The notes beneath the pieces were generated by a model. It saw only the letters and a program-made list of their open reading frames with translations, ran no database searches and had not been told where the DNA came from. A DNA stretch of 64,000 nt. Source: JBEKTW01 sp049515655. Its GTDB lineage: Bacteria > Bacteroidota > Ignavibacteria > UBA10030 > SZUA-254. Made by a program: the position numbers and the translations under genes. Of the stretch, positions 26,517 to 35,772 are shown piece by piece. The stretch covers positions 1-64,000 of the forward strand of contig JBEKTW010000017.1 in the NCBI GenBank assembly GCA_049515655.1, read 5' to 3'. Position 1 is the first letter of the stretch. The number at the start of each line of letters is the position of its first letter.

Positions 26517-29327
26517 ATGACAAAATCGATTTGTTTCCTCTGCGAACTCTCAGTCGCAATAATCGTTGGGCTGGCAGCTGCTCAATTCGCGTTCTCTTCC
26601 CCAAAGTCGCATACGGGGAATCATCAGCGTTCATTCTCCGGTCAATCGCTTGAGGAGATTGCTTTTCCCATCGGAGGGATCGGCACCGGCTCGATTTCTC
26701 TCGGCGGACGCGGCGACCTGCGGGATTGGGAAATTTTCAACCGGCCCGGCAAAGGAAGCCGCATGGACTTCTCTTTCTTTGCCCTCTGGGCGAAAGCTCA
26801 TGGGAAGAAACCCGTCGCGCGGATCCTCGAACGAAAAGCAATGCCGCCGTACCGGGGCGGTGGATTCGGGATGAGCCAGCAGCAGTTGTTCGGCCTCCCG
26901 CGACTTGATGAAGCCGAGTTCAAAGGCGAGTATCCTTTCGCGACTATCAGGTTCAAAGACCGATCCCTTCCGGTCAACGTGGAGTTGACCGCGTGGAATC
27001 CGTTTATTCCCCTCGATGTCGACAACAGCGCACTGCCCGTCGCATTCTTTGTCTGGACGTTCGACAATCCATCCGGCGATACGGTCGATATTTCCCTTTC
27101 TTCCAGTCTCTTCAATCCGATCGGAAGCAGATACACGGACGTGAAAAACCAGACCCCGGGGTTGGGAAAAAATCTCAACCGGTTTGTCGAAGAGAGCAAT
27201 TTTCGAGGACTTCTCCTGTCGTCTGAAAAAGTGGGGAAGGACGACCCGAACTACGGCACCATGGCCCTTGCGACGACCTGGAACGACCTGGATGTTCAAA
27301 CGCGCTGGTATCGCGGCGGATGGTGGGATGCGTGTCACATGTTCTGGGATGATTTCGCGGACGACGGAAGGGTGACCGATCTGCGCGACACACTCGCCTC
27401 GGACCAGAACACCTCCGATGTCGGGTGTCTCGTACTCCACGCGAAAGTTCCCCCTCACGGGCGGGTCACGTTGCCCGTTCTCATCGCGTGGCATTTCCCG
27501 AACAGAGAAAACTACTGGAACGGCGAATCCGAAGTACGCGGAAAGATGATGAAAAACTATGTCGCGAAAAAATTCAGTGACGCCTGGGAAGTCGTCAGAC
27601 ACTGCGTCGACAATTGGAAACGGCTTGAGGAGGATACGTATGCATTTCATCAAGCGCTTTTCAGTTCCACCTTCCCTCCGTATGTGATTGACGCGGTCTC
27701 CAGCCAGATGTCCATTCTGAAAACCAACGTGTGCATGCTCCTCGATGATGGGTCCTTCTACGGGTTCGAAGGTAACAGCGATAACGGCGGGTGCTGTCCA
27801 TTGAATTGCATGCACGTGTGGAACTACGAGCAAAGTCTTGCCTTTCTGTTCCCTCAACTCGAGCGCAGTATGCGGGAAACGGATTTTCTCCACAATACAC
27901 TGCCGAGTGGTTACATGACCTTCCGGACGCTTCTTCCGCTTGGAAACTACTGGTGGAAGTTCAAGGCGTGCGCAGACGGTCAGATGGGAAGCATCATCAG
28001 GGCTTACCGTGAATGGAAGCTATCGGGAGATACGGAATGGTTGCGTAAGCTCTGGCCGAATATCCAGAATGCCCTGGAATTTGCCTGGCGCGGACCGGGC
28101 ACGCCGCCGCCCGAAGGATTTGAATGGACGAAAGAGCAGGTTTCGATGCCATGGGATCCCGACACGAATGGTGTGATGGAGGGTGAACAGCACAACACCT
28201 ACGACATCGAATTCTACGGTCCCAACACAATGACAGGCACACTCTACCTGGGTGCCTTAAAGGCGGCTTCGGAGATGGCGGCGGCAGTCGGTGAATCCGG
28301 AAAGGCCGAAAAATATCAGTCCCTTTTCACCAAAGGGTCTGCCCTGTATGAGAAAGCACTGTGGAACGGCGACTACTACACTCAGGATGTATATGTGCTC
28401 AAGGGTCTTCAGGTTCCCAAGCAATTGATCTCTCCGGAAAAGGATTGTTGTGCGGGCGGTGCTTCGTGCAAAACTTCTCGGGAGGCCAGGGAAACGTCGC
28501 TCGACACGGTGGGAGGCATTACTCCAAAGTATCAATACGGACAGGGCTGCCTCTCCGACCAGCTCCTCGGTCAATATCTGGCGCATGTGGCGGGATTGGG
28601 TTACGTTCTCGATCCTCACCATGTTAGCGCTGCGGCGAACTCTATTTATAAGTACAACTTCCGGAAGTCGATGGCCGGCTTCCCAAACGTTCAGCGAGTG
28701 TTTGCATTGAACGATGAGGCGGGTTTATTGCTCTGTTCCTGGCCCAAAGGAAATCGACCGCCGCTGCCGTTCGTGTACAGCGATGAAGTTTGGACGGGAA
28801 TAGAATATCAGGTGGCGGCAACCCTGATATACAACGGCTGGTTGAAAGAAGGGCTCTCGGTGGTGAAGGCAGTGCGTGACCGGTATGACGGCGTGCGTCG
28901 CAATCCGTGGGACGAGGAAGAATGCGGTCATCATTATGCGCGGGCAATGGCGAGCTGGGAAGTGCTTCTTGCTCTCTCGGGTTTCCATTTCGACGGAGTT
29001 GCCCAGCACATGAGTTTTGCTCCTGCGATTCCTGACAACGATTTCAAGACGTTCTGGTCGTGCGGCCCCGGGTGGGGAACCTTTGCCGACCGGAAACAGA
29101 AAAGTGTGGAAAAAGCGACAATTGAAGTCCGCTACGGAAATCTGAAACTGCAATCACTCTCGCTTGGGCACCCGGTAAACAAATCGACGAAACTCAAAGT
29201 AACTCTGAACGGTAAAACCATTGGCGCGGCATTTCTGGAGGCGAAGGAAGGGACGGGCATTCGCTTTGGACAGCCCGTGGAAATTCCCAAAGGTGGAAGA
29301 CTTGAAATATCTTTCTCGGAGCGATAA
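26517..29327 (+). CDS. Secreted GH116 family beta-glycosidase (GBA2/glucosylceramidase-like)
   Basis: Family GH116 contains beta-glucosidases, beta-xylosidases and non-lysosomal glucosylceramidases. The ATG at 26,517 follows AAAGGAG by 6 nt. The 936-residue protein has a signal peptide. The N-terminal beta-sandwich starts with the family phrase IAFPIGGIGTGSISLGGRGDLRDWE. The catalytic (alpha/alpha)6 barrel carries EGEQHNTYDIEFYGPN and SDEVWTGIEYQVA, the segments that contain the nucleophile glutamate and acid/base aspartate in characterised members. Length is normal. It lies 37 nt before the GH172 gene, so the two are probably cotranscribed. Substrate is unresolved. Confidence 0.9.
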   Translation: MTKSICFLCELSVAIIVGLAAAQFAFSSPKSHTGNHQRSFSGQSLEEIAFPIGGIGTGSISLGGRGDLRDWEIFNRPGKGSRMDFSFFALWAKAHGKKPVARILERKAMPPYRGGGFGMSQQQLFGLPRLDEAEFKGEYPFATIRFKDRSLPVNVELTAWNPFIPLDVDNSALPVAFFVWTFDNPSGDTVDISLSSSLFNPIGSRYTDVKNQTPGLGKNLNRFVEESNFRGLLLSSEKVGKDDPNYGTMALATTWNDLDVQTRWYRGGWWDACHMFWDDFADDGRVTDLRDTLASDQNTSDVGCLVLHAKVPPHGRVTLPVLIAWHFPNRENYWNGESEVRGKMMKNYVAKKFSDAWEVVRHCVDNWKRLEEDTYAFHQALFSSTFPPYVIDAVSSQMSILKTNVCMLLDDGSFYGFEGNSDNGGCCPLNCMHVWNYEQSLAFLFPQLERSMRETDFLHNTLPSGYMTFRTLLPLGNYWWKFKACADGQMGSIIRAYREWKLSGDTEWLRKLWPNIQNALEFAWRGPGTPPPEGFEWTKEQVSMPWDPDTNGVMEGEQHNTYDIEFYGPNTMTGTLYLGALKAASEMAAAVGESGKAEKYQSLFTKGSALYEKALWNGDYYTQDVYVLKGLQVPKQLISPEKDCCAGGASCKTSREARETSLDTVGGITPKYQYGQGCLSDQLLGQYLAHVAGLGYVLDPHHVSAAANSIYKYNFRKSMAGFPNVQRVFALNDEAGLLLCSWPKGNRPPLPFVYSDEVWTGIEYQVAATLIYNGWLKEGLSVVKAVRDRYDGVRRNPWDEEECGHHYARAMASWEVLLALSGFHFDGVAQHMSFAPAIPDNDFKTFWSCGPGWGTFADRKQKSVEKATIEVRYGNLKLQSLSLGHPVNKSTKLKVTLNGKTIGAAFLEAKEGTGIRFGQPVEIPKGGRLEISFSER

Positions 29328-29363
29328 GCTGGTATTCTCATTATTTCAAAAAAGGTCTCGTCT

Positions 29364-31328
29364 ATGAACTTCAGGAGTTGTTTTCTATCGACATTCATTT
29401 TTATCATATCATCAGCCGTCTTTGGCCAATCATCTCTTGATAACATCCTTTCCATTTCCAGGCTTCCTTACCTGAAGAAGAGTAAAATGATCCAGATTTC
29501 CAGTTATGACACGACGGGTGGGAATGCCGATTTCATTACCGTGAAGAAGGGAGCGGTCGCGACTCTTGCGAACGTGACCGGTCCGGGAGTGGTCACACAA
29601 TTCTGGTGTACCATTGACTCACGCGACCCCTATTTTCTGCGCCGGATAGTGCTGCGCATGTACTGGGACGGCGAGAAAAACCCGTCCGTTGAAGTTCCCA
29701 TCGGCGATTTCTTCGGAACGGGTTTCGGATACAAACAACACATCTCACAATTCGTCGGCATGTCGAGCGGCGGCTATTATTCTTATTTTCCCATGCCGTT
29801 CAAGTCGTCCGCCCGTATCGAGATTGTAAACCAGACCGGTGGGGAGATCAGCGCATTTTACTATCACATTGATATTCAGAAACTGGAAACGCCTCTTGAG
29901 CCGGACGTCGCGTACTTCCATGCGCAATGGCGTCGCGAGCTTCGGGCCGACCCGAAACACAACTACACCATTCTCGACGCGGAAGGTGTCGGCCATTTTG
30001 TGGGACTGAATCTGAACATGCAAAGCTATGAAGGAAATCTCTGGTTCCTTGAAGGTGATGAGATGGTGTACGTGGACGGCGAGAAATTTCCCTCCGTGTA
30101 TGGAACCGGGACGGAGGACTACTTCACGAGCGGCTGGTATTTCAACCGCGGAGAATTTTCCGCTCCCTACCACGGACTCATCCTGAAGGACGATTCTCTT
30201 GGCCGTATCGCCGCATACCGGTACCACGTCGGCGATGCCATTCCTTTCAAAAAATCGATTCGGTTCACGATTGAACACGGGCACGCGAATGAGGAGATGG
30301 CGGACTACTGCAGTACCGCGTACTGGTATCAGAAAGAGCCGCACAAACCATTTCCTGAAATGATGAAAGCGAGTCTCCGCATCCCGTTGAGGGTGCCCGT
30401 TCCCAACCACGCGGTGGAAGCAGAATCACTCACAACTCACAGCGCGACGGTTGTCGGGAAAATTGAGGACATGTCGGACTTCGGCCCCGATTGGAGTGGA
30501 TTGATGCAGCTCAAATTGGAAGCAAAGCAGCCGGGCGACGAGTGTACGTTGGAAATCCCACGGGCACTGGAGGACATGTATAACGTCGATCTATACTTTA
30601 CTCAGGGTCCGGACTATGGAAATGCCGATGTCGTGTACGACGGGATGAAGGTGGGGGAGATCAGAGGTTACCGGGATGCAGTTTTCCCGGGCGGAAAGAT
30701 CCCGCTTGCAAGCCTCCGGTCGATAGACCGTACATTGCCGTTGAAGTTTGTCGTCAAAGGCAAGGATGCGAAATCCAAAGGATTCAACATCGGGATCGAC
30801 GCGTTCGTCGTTCAGGTTCACCGTGAATTCATTACCGATTGGATGTTGATCGGACCATTCCCGAATCCCCGGGATTCTGCAGACAAGAGATTGGGGCTGG
30901 ATTATCCGTATCCGCCGGAGAAAGAAATCGATTTCAATATAATGTATGTTGGAGTCGATAGCCAGCAGGTCAAATGGACACAGCGCAAGACTGAGCCGTC
31001 GGGCATGATGGAACTCATGAATCTCTACACTCCGTCCGAGCTCGTTGTCGTTTATGCGGTTACCTATGTTCACTCGCCCAAGGATCAAACACTCCTGCTG
31101 CTGCTCGGCTCGGATGACGGGGTAAAGGTGTTGCTGAACGGTAAAGAAATTCACCGCAAGTATGTCATGAGGGGAGCCGACCCGGACCAGGATACCGTTT
31201 CTGCGGATCTGAAGAAAGGATGGAACACCTTATTGCTGAAAGTCGAGAACAACATGGGCGGCTACGCATTTTACGCCCGCATCCTCGACCGCGACCGTTC
31301 ACTGACATTTGCCACGAAGAAGGAGTGA
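29364..31328 (+). CDS. Secreted GH172 family (DUF2961) glycosidase
   Basis: GH172 enzymes act on alpha-D-fructofuranosides, alpha-D-arabinofuranosides and related linkages and assemble as double jelly-rolls. The 654-residue protein has a signal peptide (FRSCFLSTFIFIISSAVFG). Family phrases are GPGVVTQFWCTI, the long jelly-roll core with VEVPIGDFFGTGFG, and GTGTEDYFTSGWYFNRGEFSAPYHG with its conserved acidic residues. After about residue 500 there is an extra C-terminal beta-sandwich (DWMLIGPFPNP... LLLLLGSDDGVKVLLNGKEIH) of the kind that binds carbohydrate. It follows GH116 closely. With the GH127-like gene it points to arabinofuranose-containing substrates. Confidence 0.88.
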   Translation: MNFRSCFLSTFIFIISSAVFGQSSLDNILSISRLPYLKKSKMIQISSYDTTGGNADFITVKKGAVATLANVTGPGVVTQFWCTIDSRDPYFLRRIVLRMYWDGEKNPSVEVPIGDFFGTGFGYKQHISQFVGMSSGGYYSYFPMPFKSSARIEIVNQTGGEISAFYYHIDIQKLETPLEPDVAYFHAQWRRELRADPKHNYTILDAEGVGHFVGLNLNMQSYEGNLWFLEGDEMVYVDGEKFPSVYGTGTEDYFTSGWYFNRGEFSAPYHGLILKDDSLGRIAAYRYHVGDAIPFKKSIRFTIEHGHANEEMADYCSTAYWYQKEPHKPFPEMMKASLRIPLRVPVPNHAVEAESLTTHSATVVGKIEDMSDFGPDWSGLMQLKLEAKQPGDECTLEIPRALEDMYNVDLYFTQGPDYGNADVVYDGMKVGEIRGYRDAVFPGGKIPLASLRSIDRTLPLKFVVKGKDAKSKGFNIGIDAFVVQVHREFITDWMLIGPFPNPRDSADKRLGLDYPYPPEKEIDFNIMYVGVDSQQVKWTQRKTEPSGMMELMNLYTPSELVVVYAVTYVHSPKDQTLLLLLGSDDGVKVLLNGKEIHRKYVMRGADPDQDTVSADLKKGWNTLLLKVENNMGGYAFYARILDRDRSLTFATKKE

Positions 31329-31463
31329 ATATTCCCCCCGTGCGCTCGCGTCGATGTCACGGCCTTCGAAACCAGTGACTGTCACGGCCTGCCTGCCGAA
31401 GGCACGTAGGCAGGTCCCACCGTGACAGCTACGAACCAGTGCACTGCCCAGCGTGTTGCCGGT

Positions 31464-31492
31464 TTGATTGGGAACAAAAAAAACATTAGATT
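31464..31492 (+). promoter_or_regulatory. Sigma70-like promoter for the glucan phosphorylase gene
   Basis: TTGATT (31,464-31,469), 17-nt spacer, TAGATT (31,487-31,492). It lies inside the extended open frame but just ahead of the GTG at 31,530, which supports that GTG as the true start. A CCTGCCT/AGGCAGG hairpin lies upstream at about 31,388-31,414. Confidence 0.55.
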
Positions 31493-31529
31493 GGACAACC
31501 TTTTCAGATATCAAAGGCGGAAGATTGAA

Positions 31530-33656
31530 GTGAAGAAAGAAAACGAGATTAATTACTCGGAAATAGTCAAGAGTTTAAATCATCTGGCGTACAACTTATG
31601 GTGGAGCTGGTATCCACCGGCGCGCACGCTCTTTGATGAGCTTTCACCGCTAGCGTGGAAACTTAGCAACCATAACCCTGTGGCCGTTCTTGCCCAGTGT
31701 TCGGAGGCGGAGCTGCGGGCCCGGTTGGGCGACGAAGACTTCCGGCGAAGGGTGTTGTCCGTCCTCAGCTCGTATGAGGGTTACATGTCAAGCATGCCGG
31801 AGTGCGTGAAGGAAAAATTCGGACCACGGCACATTGGCACCGTTGCGTACTTTTGCATGGAGTTCGGTTTGCACGAATGTTTGCCGATGTACTCCGGCGG
31901 CCTCGGAACGCTTGCAGGCGACCACGCGAAGTCGGCAAGTGACCTGGGGATACCGTTTGTCGGCGTCGGGTTGTTCTATCGTCAGGGATATTTCCAGCAG
32001 AAAGTCGACGCCGCGGGCGTCCAGCAGGAGAATTATCCCCACCTGAACACGGAAATAATCCCCGCAGAGCTGATGAAGAATGCCTCCGGGAAACCGTTGT
32101 TCCAGATGGTCGAAATCGGCAGCAGCAAAGTATATTTCCAGGCGTGGCGCGTTGCCATCGGTCGTTCGAAAATCTATCTGCTCGATACCGACGTGCCGCA
32201 GAACGAAGAACAGCTCCGAGGCCTCACATCGTTCGCGTACGGCGGCGATGTCACTACCAGAATACGGCAGGAAATCGTGCTGGGGATCGGTGGCGTTCGG
32301 CTGCTCCGCGCGCTGAAGATTGAGCCCAGCGTTTTTCATATTAATGAAGGGCACGCGGCGTTTTTGACATTGGAGTTACTGCGAGAACAGATGAGGCTCG
32401 GAAAGCCGAGGTCAAAAGCGGAACAGGCGGTTCAAAAGCAATGCGTGTTTACGACCCATACCCCTGTGTCCGCAGGACACGATCGCTTTCACCGGGAACT
32501 GATCGAGTTTGCATTCAAGCCCCATGCCACCGCAATGAAACTGTCGATCGATGACCTGATGAGCTACGGACAGGATCCGGCAATGGACCCGACGGTCTTC
32601 ACGATGACGGTGCTGGCACTCCGGCTCTCCCGTGCCGCCAATGCGGTGAGCAAGAAGCACGAGGAGGTTTCCCACAAGATGTGGAAACATCTCTATGGCA
32701 AAGACAAAACTCATGTCGCGGAGATCGGTCACGTTACTAACGGTGTGCACATCCAGAGCTGGGTTCCGCGTTCGACATGGGAGTTCTGGGAGCGCCACGA
32801 CTCTCATCGCTGGACCGAGCGCCTCATGGACAAGGAATATTGGAAACACGTCAGCGAACCGGAAGTCGTCAGCGATGAGGAGATCTGGGCATTACGCTGT
32901 AAGCTGCGAAGGGAATTGACGGAGTGTGTCCGCAACAAGGCGAAAGAAGGTCAGGTTCAAGGCGGGTTCAGCGGAGAACCGTCGCTCGAACACCTGCTCT
33001 CCCCCGACGTCTTGACGATCGGGTTTGCCCGGAGATTCGCGCCGTATAAGCGGGCTCCTCTGATTTTCCACGATATCACAAAAGCGTACGCACTGTTCAA
33101 CACGCCCGACAGACCGCTTCAAATTATCTTCGCGGGTAAAGCTCATCCGCGTGACAACGATGGGAAAGCGTATCTTCACAAGATTATCGAGATGACGCAC
33201 GACCCGAGATTTTTCGGAAAAGTGATTTTCATCGAAAACTACGACATTGATGTCGCCCGGCATCTTGTCTCGGGCTGCGACATGTGGTTGAACGCGCCGC
33301 GCAGACCGCTTGAGGCGAGCGGAACGAGCGGCGCGAAGGTTGTCGTGAATTGTGGGCTGAACGCAAGCGTGCTCGATGGATGGTGGATTGAAGCATACAA
33401 CAAGAAGAACGGCTGGGCCATTGGAGACACCAAGGTAACTGCTACGCCGGAAGAACAAGACCAGAGCGACGCCGACTTTCTCTACCGACTTATGCACGAA
33501 GAGATTCTTCCCGCCTTCTATCAACGAGACCACAGGGGAATCCCCCGGAAGTGGATTGCGCACATCCGAAACTCGCTGCGAACGATCATCCCGACGTTCA
33601 ATACGCATCGCATGCTGATGGAATACGCCGACAAATACTATTTTCCGGCCGAGTAA
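31530..33656 (+). CDS. glgP: Alpha-glucan (glycogen/maltodextrin) phosphorylase, GT35
   Basis: Cleaves alpha-1,4-glucan ends with phosphate to give glucose-1-phosphate, using pyridoxal phosphate. I start at the GTG at 31,530 (AAGGCGGAAG ahead), giving about 708 residues, the usual size of the short bacterial alpha-glucan phosphorylase subfamily. Family motifs are NLWWSWYP at the N-terminus, CMEFGLHECLPMYSGGLGTLAGDHAKSASDLG, FHINEGHAAF, TTHTPVSAGHDRF, FARRFAPYKRAPL and EASGTSGAKVVVNCGLNASVLDGWW near the cofactor lysine. It has its own promoter candidate. It lies at the end of the glycan gene series and links starch or glycogen to central metabolism. Confidence 0.93.
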   Translation: MKKENEINYSEIVKSLNHLAYNLWWSWYPPARTLFDELSPLAWKLSNHNPVAVLAQCSEAELRARLGDEDFRRRVLSVLSSYEGYMSSMPECVKEKFGPRHIGTVAYFCMEFGLHECLPMYSGGLGTLAGDHAKSASDLGIPFVGVGLFYRQGYFQQKVDAAGVQQENYPHLNTEIIPAELMKNASGKPLFQMVEIGSSKVYFQAWRVAIGRSKIYLLDTDVPQNEEQLRGLTSFAYGGDVTTRIRQEIVLGIGGVRLLRALKIEPSVFHINEGHAAFLTLELLREQMRLGKPRSKAEQAVQKQCVFTTHTPVSAGHDRFHRELIEFAFKPHATAMKLSIDDLMSYGQDPAMDPTVFTMTVLALRLSRAANAVSKKHEEVSHKMWKHLYGKDKTHVAEIGHVTNGVHIQSWVPRSTWEFWERHDSHRWTERLMDKEYWKHVSEPEVVSDEEIWALRCKLRRELTECVRNKAKEGQVQGGFSGEPSLEHLLSPDVLTIGFARRFAPYKRAPLIFHDITKAYALFNTPDRPLQIIFAGKAHPRDNDGKAYLHKIIEMTHDPRFFGKVIFIENYDIDVARHLVSGCDMWLNAPRRPLEASGTSGAKVVVNCGLNASVLDGWWIEAYNKKNGWAIGDTKVTATPEEQDQSDADFLYRLMHEEILPAFYQRDHRGIPRKWIAHIRNSLRTIIPTFNTHRMLMEYADKYYFPAE

Positions 33657-33743
33657 CATGCGCCCGACCGTGCGCGGGGAAGGTACCACGGTCTTCTCAG
33701 CCACCCGGGAAAGATCAGAAAGGGCGGCTTCTGTTCTGTCGGG

Positions 33744-35360
33744 TCACTTCAGCAAAAGCAATTTTCTCGTCTGAGGAGGAGACCGTTCAGGCCTCACAAC
33801 AAACAGGTATATGCCACTTGCGAGGTGATCTCCGTCAAAGAGAATAACATGTTTTCCTTCCGTTTGTTTGCCTTGATAAAGTGATCTGATTTCTTTGCCT
33901 AGAACGGCATAGATTTTTAGTGAGATCCACTGATTCGAGGGCAGCGAGTAGGAAATGCTTGTGGTAGGGTTGAAGGGATTGGGATAGTTCTGGTAGAGTG
34001 TGAAATTGCCGGGCAGTTGTTTGGTCGCATCTTCGCGTATCACCGTAATGACCTCGCCGAGATTTCCGTCCCTACTAACCTGCTGTGCGCGTATAGTAAA
34101 ATCGGTTTCCCGAAAGCCTGCAAGAATACAGCCGCCATTCCCATCACTTGCAATTACTAAACCACCTATTGACTGAAGGACAATTCCAACGTCATTTGGC
34201 TTCCAGATCCGTTCACCAAGGGTATCTATGGCTTGTGCGTAAATACCTAGGGCTGATCTACTGTCCGCCCATACAAATATACTTGAATTAGTACTACTAA
34301 TCATCCATTGAAATACCTTTTGAGACTTGACAGTGCTTACCCATATGCCTTGATTTGGAAATATTTTGGTTCCATCACAGCGTACAATCTGCGTACGAAC
34401 ATCCCAAACACTATCTTTGAACTGTGACCATCCTATCCACGAATAACCATTCTTCAAGGCAAAATCATACACCATATAATAGTTTGTATTTAAAGTATCC
34501 AAAATCACGCCTGAGCTATCCCATTGAAGAACACCGTTCGAATCAACCTTTTGAAGATTTAGTGTAAATAGCAACTGACTGTTTTTGTAACCAAGTATGT
34601 TTTTGTTAAGAAGATAGACGTTTCTCAAGCTATCAACTCGTAATTGAAACGCACTCTTGACGAGTATTCCGGAGCTGGGCCAGTACATATTTCCATTGTG
34701 ATCAAACCGCTGTAACCTCCCAATGCCATAAAGCATATAACACCCACCACTGCCGTCGCTTATCATGGGGTTTTGTTGGGGTGAGTTCCAAACGTATTTT
34801 CCGCTATCGCCCCACACTCGCATGCCTGTATTATCAATGCGATTTATCCACAGGTCACCCGCCGTGTCCACCCAAGCAACTATGCAGCCGCCGTTCTCAT
34901 CGGAAACAACCGCCTGATAACCTTGATTTGCTTCTGAAACTGAAACCCTCACACCACCTGCTCCCCACAACAAATTACCACTGCTATCAACACGCTGTAC
35001 GCGTACTCGTGCGCCAGAAGTAAATCCTGAATCGTAGTCATCAACGTAGGCAATGATAACGCCTCCTCGTCCGTCCTCGGTAATCTTTGCTATCCACTGC
35101 TCCGGCAATTCTCCGAGAATCTGTTTGCCGTTGCCCCAAGGTTTATATCCGTAACGGTTGAGCCGTTCTAAGATTAAGTGTCTTGGATAGCCGAGGTTTT
35201 GTTCATACGTAATGTAGCAACCGCCTGCACTGTCGCTGCAAATTTCAGGATTAAGTCCGTAACCGACAATGAGATTCTGAGTTGGGTCGGCGGACCATTG
35301 GGAAAGGCTATGGCATGTGAGAATCGCGATGAAGAATATAAGGTAGGTATAGCGTTTCAT
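33744..35360 (-). CDS. Secreted T9SS cargo protein, repeat-rich, function unknown
   Basis: About 538 residues from the ATG at 35,360 (in-frame ATG upstream at 35,405 rejected because 35,360 starts a clean signal peptide, MKRYTYLIFFIAILTCHSLS). The body consists of beta-strand repeats with recurring blocks such as DGRGGVIIAYVDD, DENGGCIVAWVDT, DGSGGCYMLYG and DGNGGCILAG, suggesting a beta-propeller. The last 85 residues form a type A T9SS sorting domain (YQNYPNPFNPTTSISY ... SGIYLFVV ... KLLLLK). No enzyme motif is visible. The coding sequence is more AT-rich than its neighbours. It is convergent with the phosphorylase gene. Confidence 0.85.
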   Translation of the reverse strand: MKRYTYLIFFIAILTCHSLSQWSADPTQNLIVGYGLNPEICSDSAGGCYITYEQNLGYPRHLILERLNRYGYKPWGNGKQILGELPEQWIAKITEDGRGGVIIAYVDDYDSGFTSGARVRVQRVDSSGNLLWGAGGVRVSVSEANQGYQAVVSDENGGCIVAWVDTAGDLWINRIDNTGMRVWGDSGKYVWNSPQQNPMISDGSGGCYMLYGIGRLQRFDHNGNMYWPSSGILVKSAFQLRVDSLRNVYLLNKNILGYKNSQLLFTLNLQKVDSNGVLQWDSSGVILDTLNTNYYMVYDFALKNGYSWIGWSQFKDSVWDVRTQIVRCDGTKIFPNQGIWVSTVKSQKVFQWMISSTNSSIFVWADSRSALGIYAQAIDTLGERIWKPNDVGIVLQSIGGLVIASDGNGGCILAGFRETDFTIRAQQVSRDGNLGEVITVIREDATKQLPGNFTLYQNYPNPFNPTTSISYSLPSNQWISLKIYAVLGKEIRSLYQGKQTEGKHVILFDGDHLASGIYLFVVRPERSPPQTRKLLLLK

Positions 35361-35772
35361 CGAATGACCATCCTCACAAAAATGCAAGAACCCGCTGCAT
35401 CCCAATGCATCAGGGCACGCGGGTTTTAAAGAACCTCAATTTGTGACATCTGATCTCCAGAACGAGTCACAGGAGAACGTAAGGAATCTCCTTTAAGAAG
35501 TCAAATACATCGAAAAATCGGTGGTGTGTCATTTTCACTTTCGGGTACCGTGCCGACCCCACCTTCCGTCCTCCCCTTGGCAAGGGGAGAAAACTTCTCC
35601 CCCTTTTTCAAGGGGGAGAATACAAGAGGGGGTCAAGAGTGAGCGATACGACTCTTACTGATCCACCTCCGAAAATTCCTTCTTCGGAATATCATACCAA
35701 CGGGATGGGCTCCTTTAATGCGATTCGAACACACCTCCGCTGCCCTGAGGGGATGAGGCGATCTCATCGAAC
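35361..35772. other. Intergenic region with leader hairpin and repeat
   Basis: Just upstream of the T9SS cargo gene is a nested hairpin: AACCCGC (35,389-35,395), TGCAT...ATGCA and GCGGGTT (35,419-35,425). Further right is copy 4 of the dispersed repeat (35,552-35,634). The rest shows nothing recognisable. Confidence 0.55.
35552..35634. repeat. Dispersed intergenic repeat, copy 4
   Basis: Nearly identical to copy 1 at 7,522-7,602, including the CCGACCCCACCTTCCGTCCT lead, the C-rich/G-rich hairpin and the TACAAGAGGGGGTC tail. Confidence 0.88.

Noticed and set aside
26631..27893. 420-codon minus-strand frame opposite GH116
   Set aside because: Complement of a conserved GH116 domain; no start signals.
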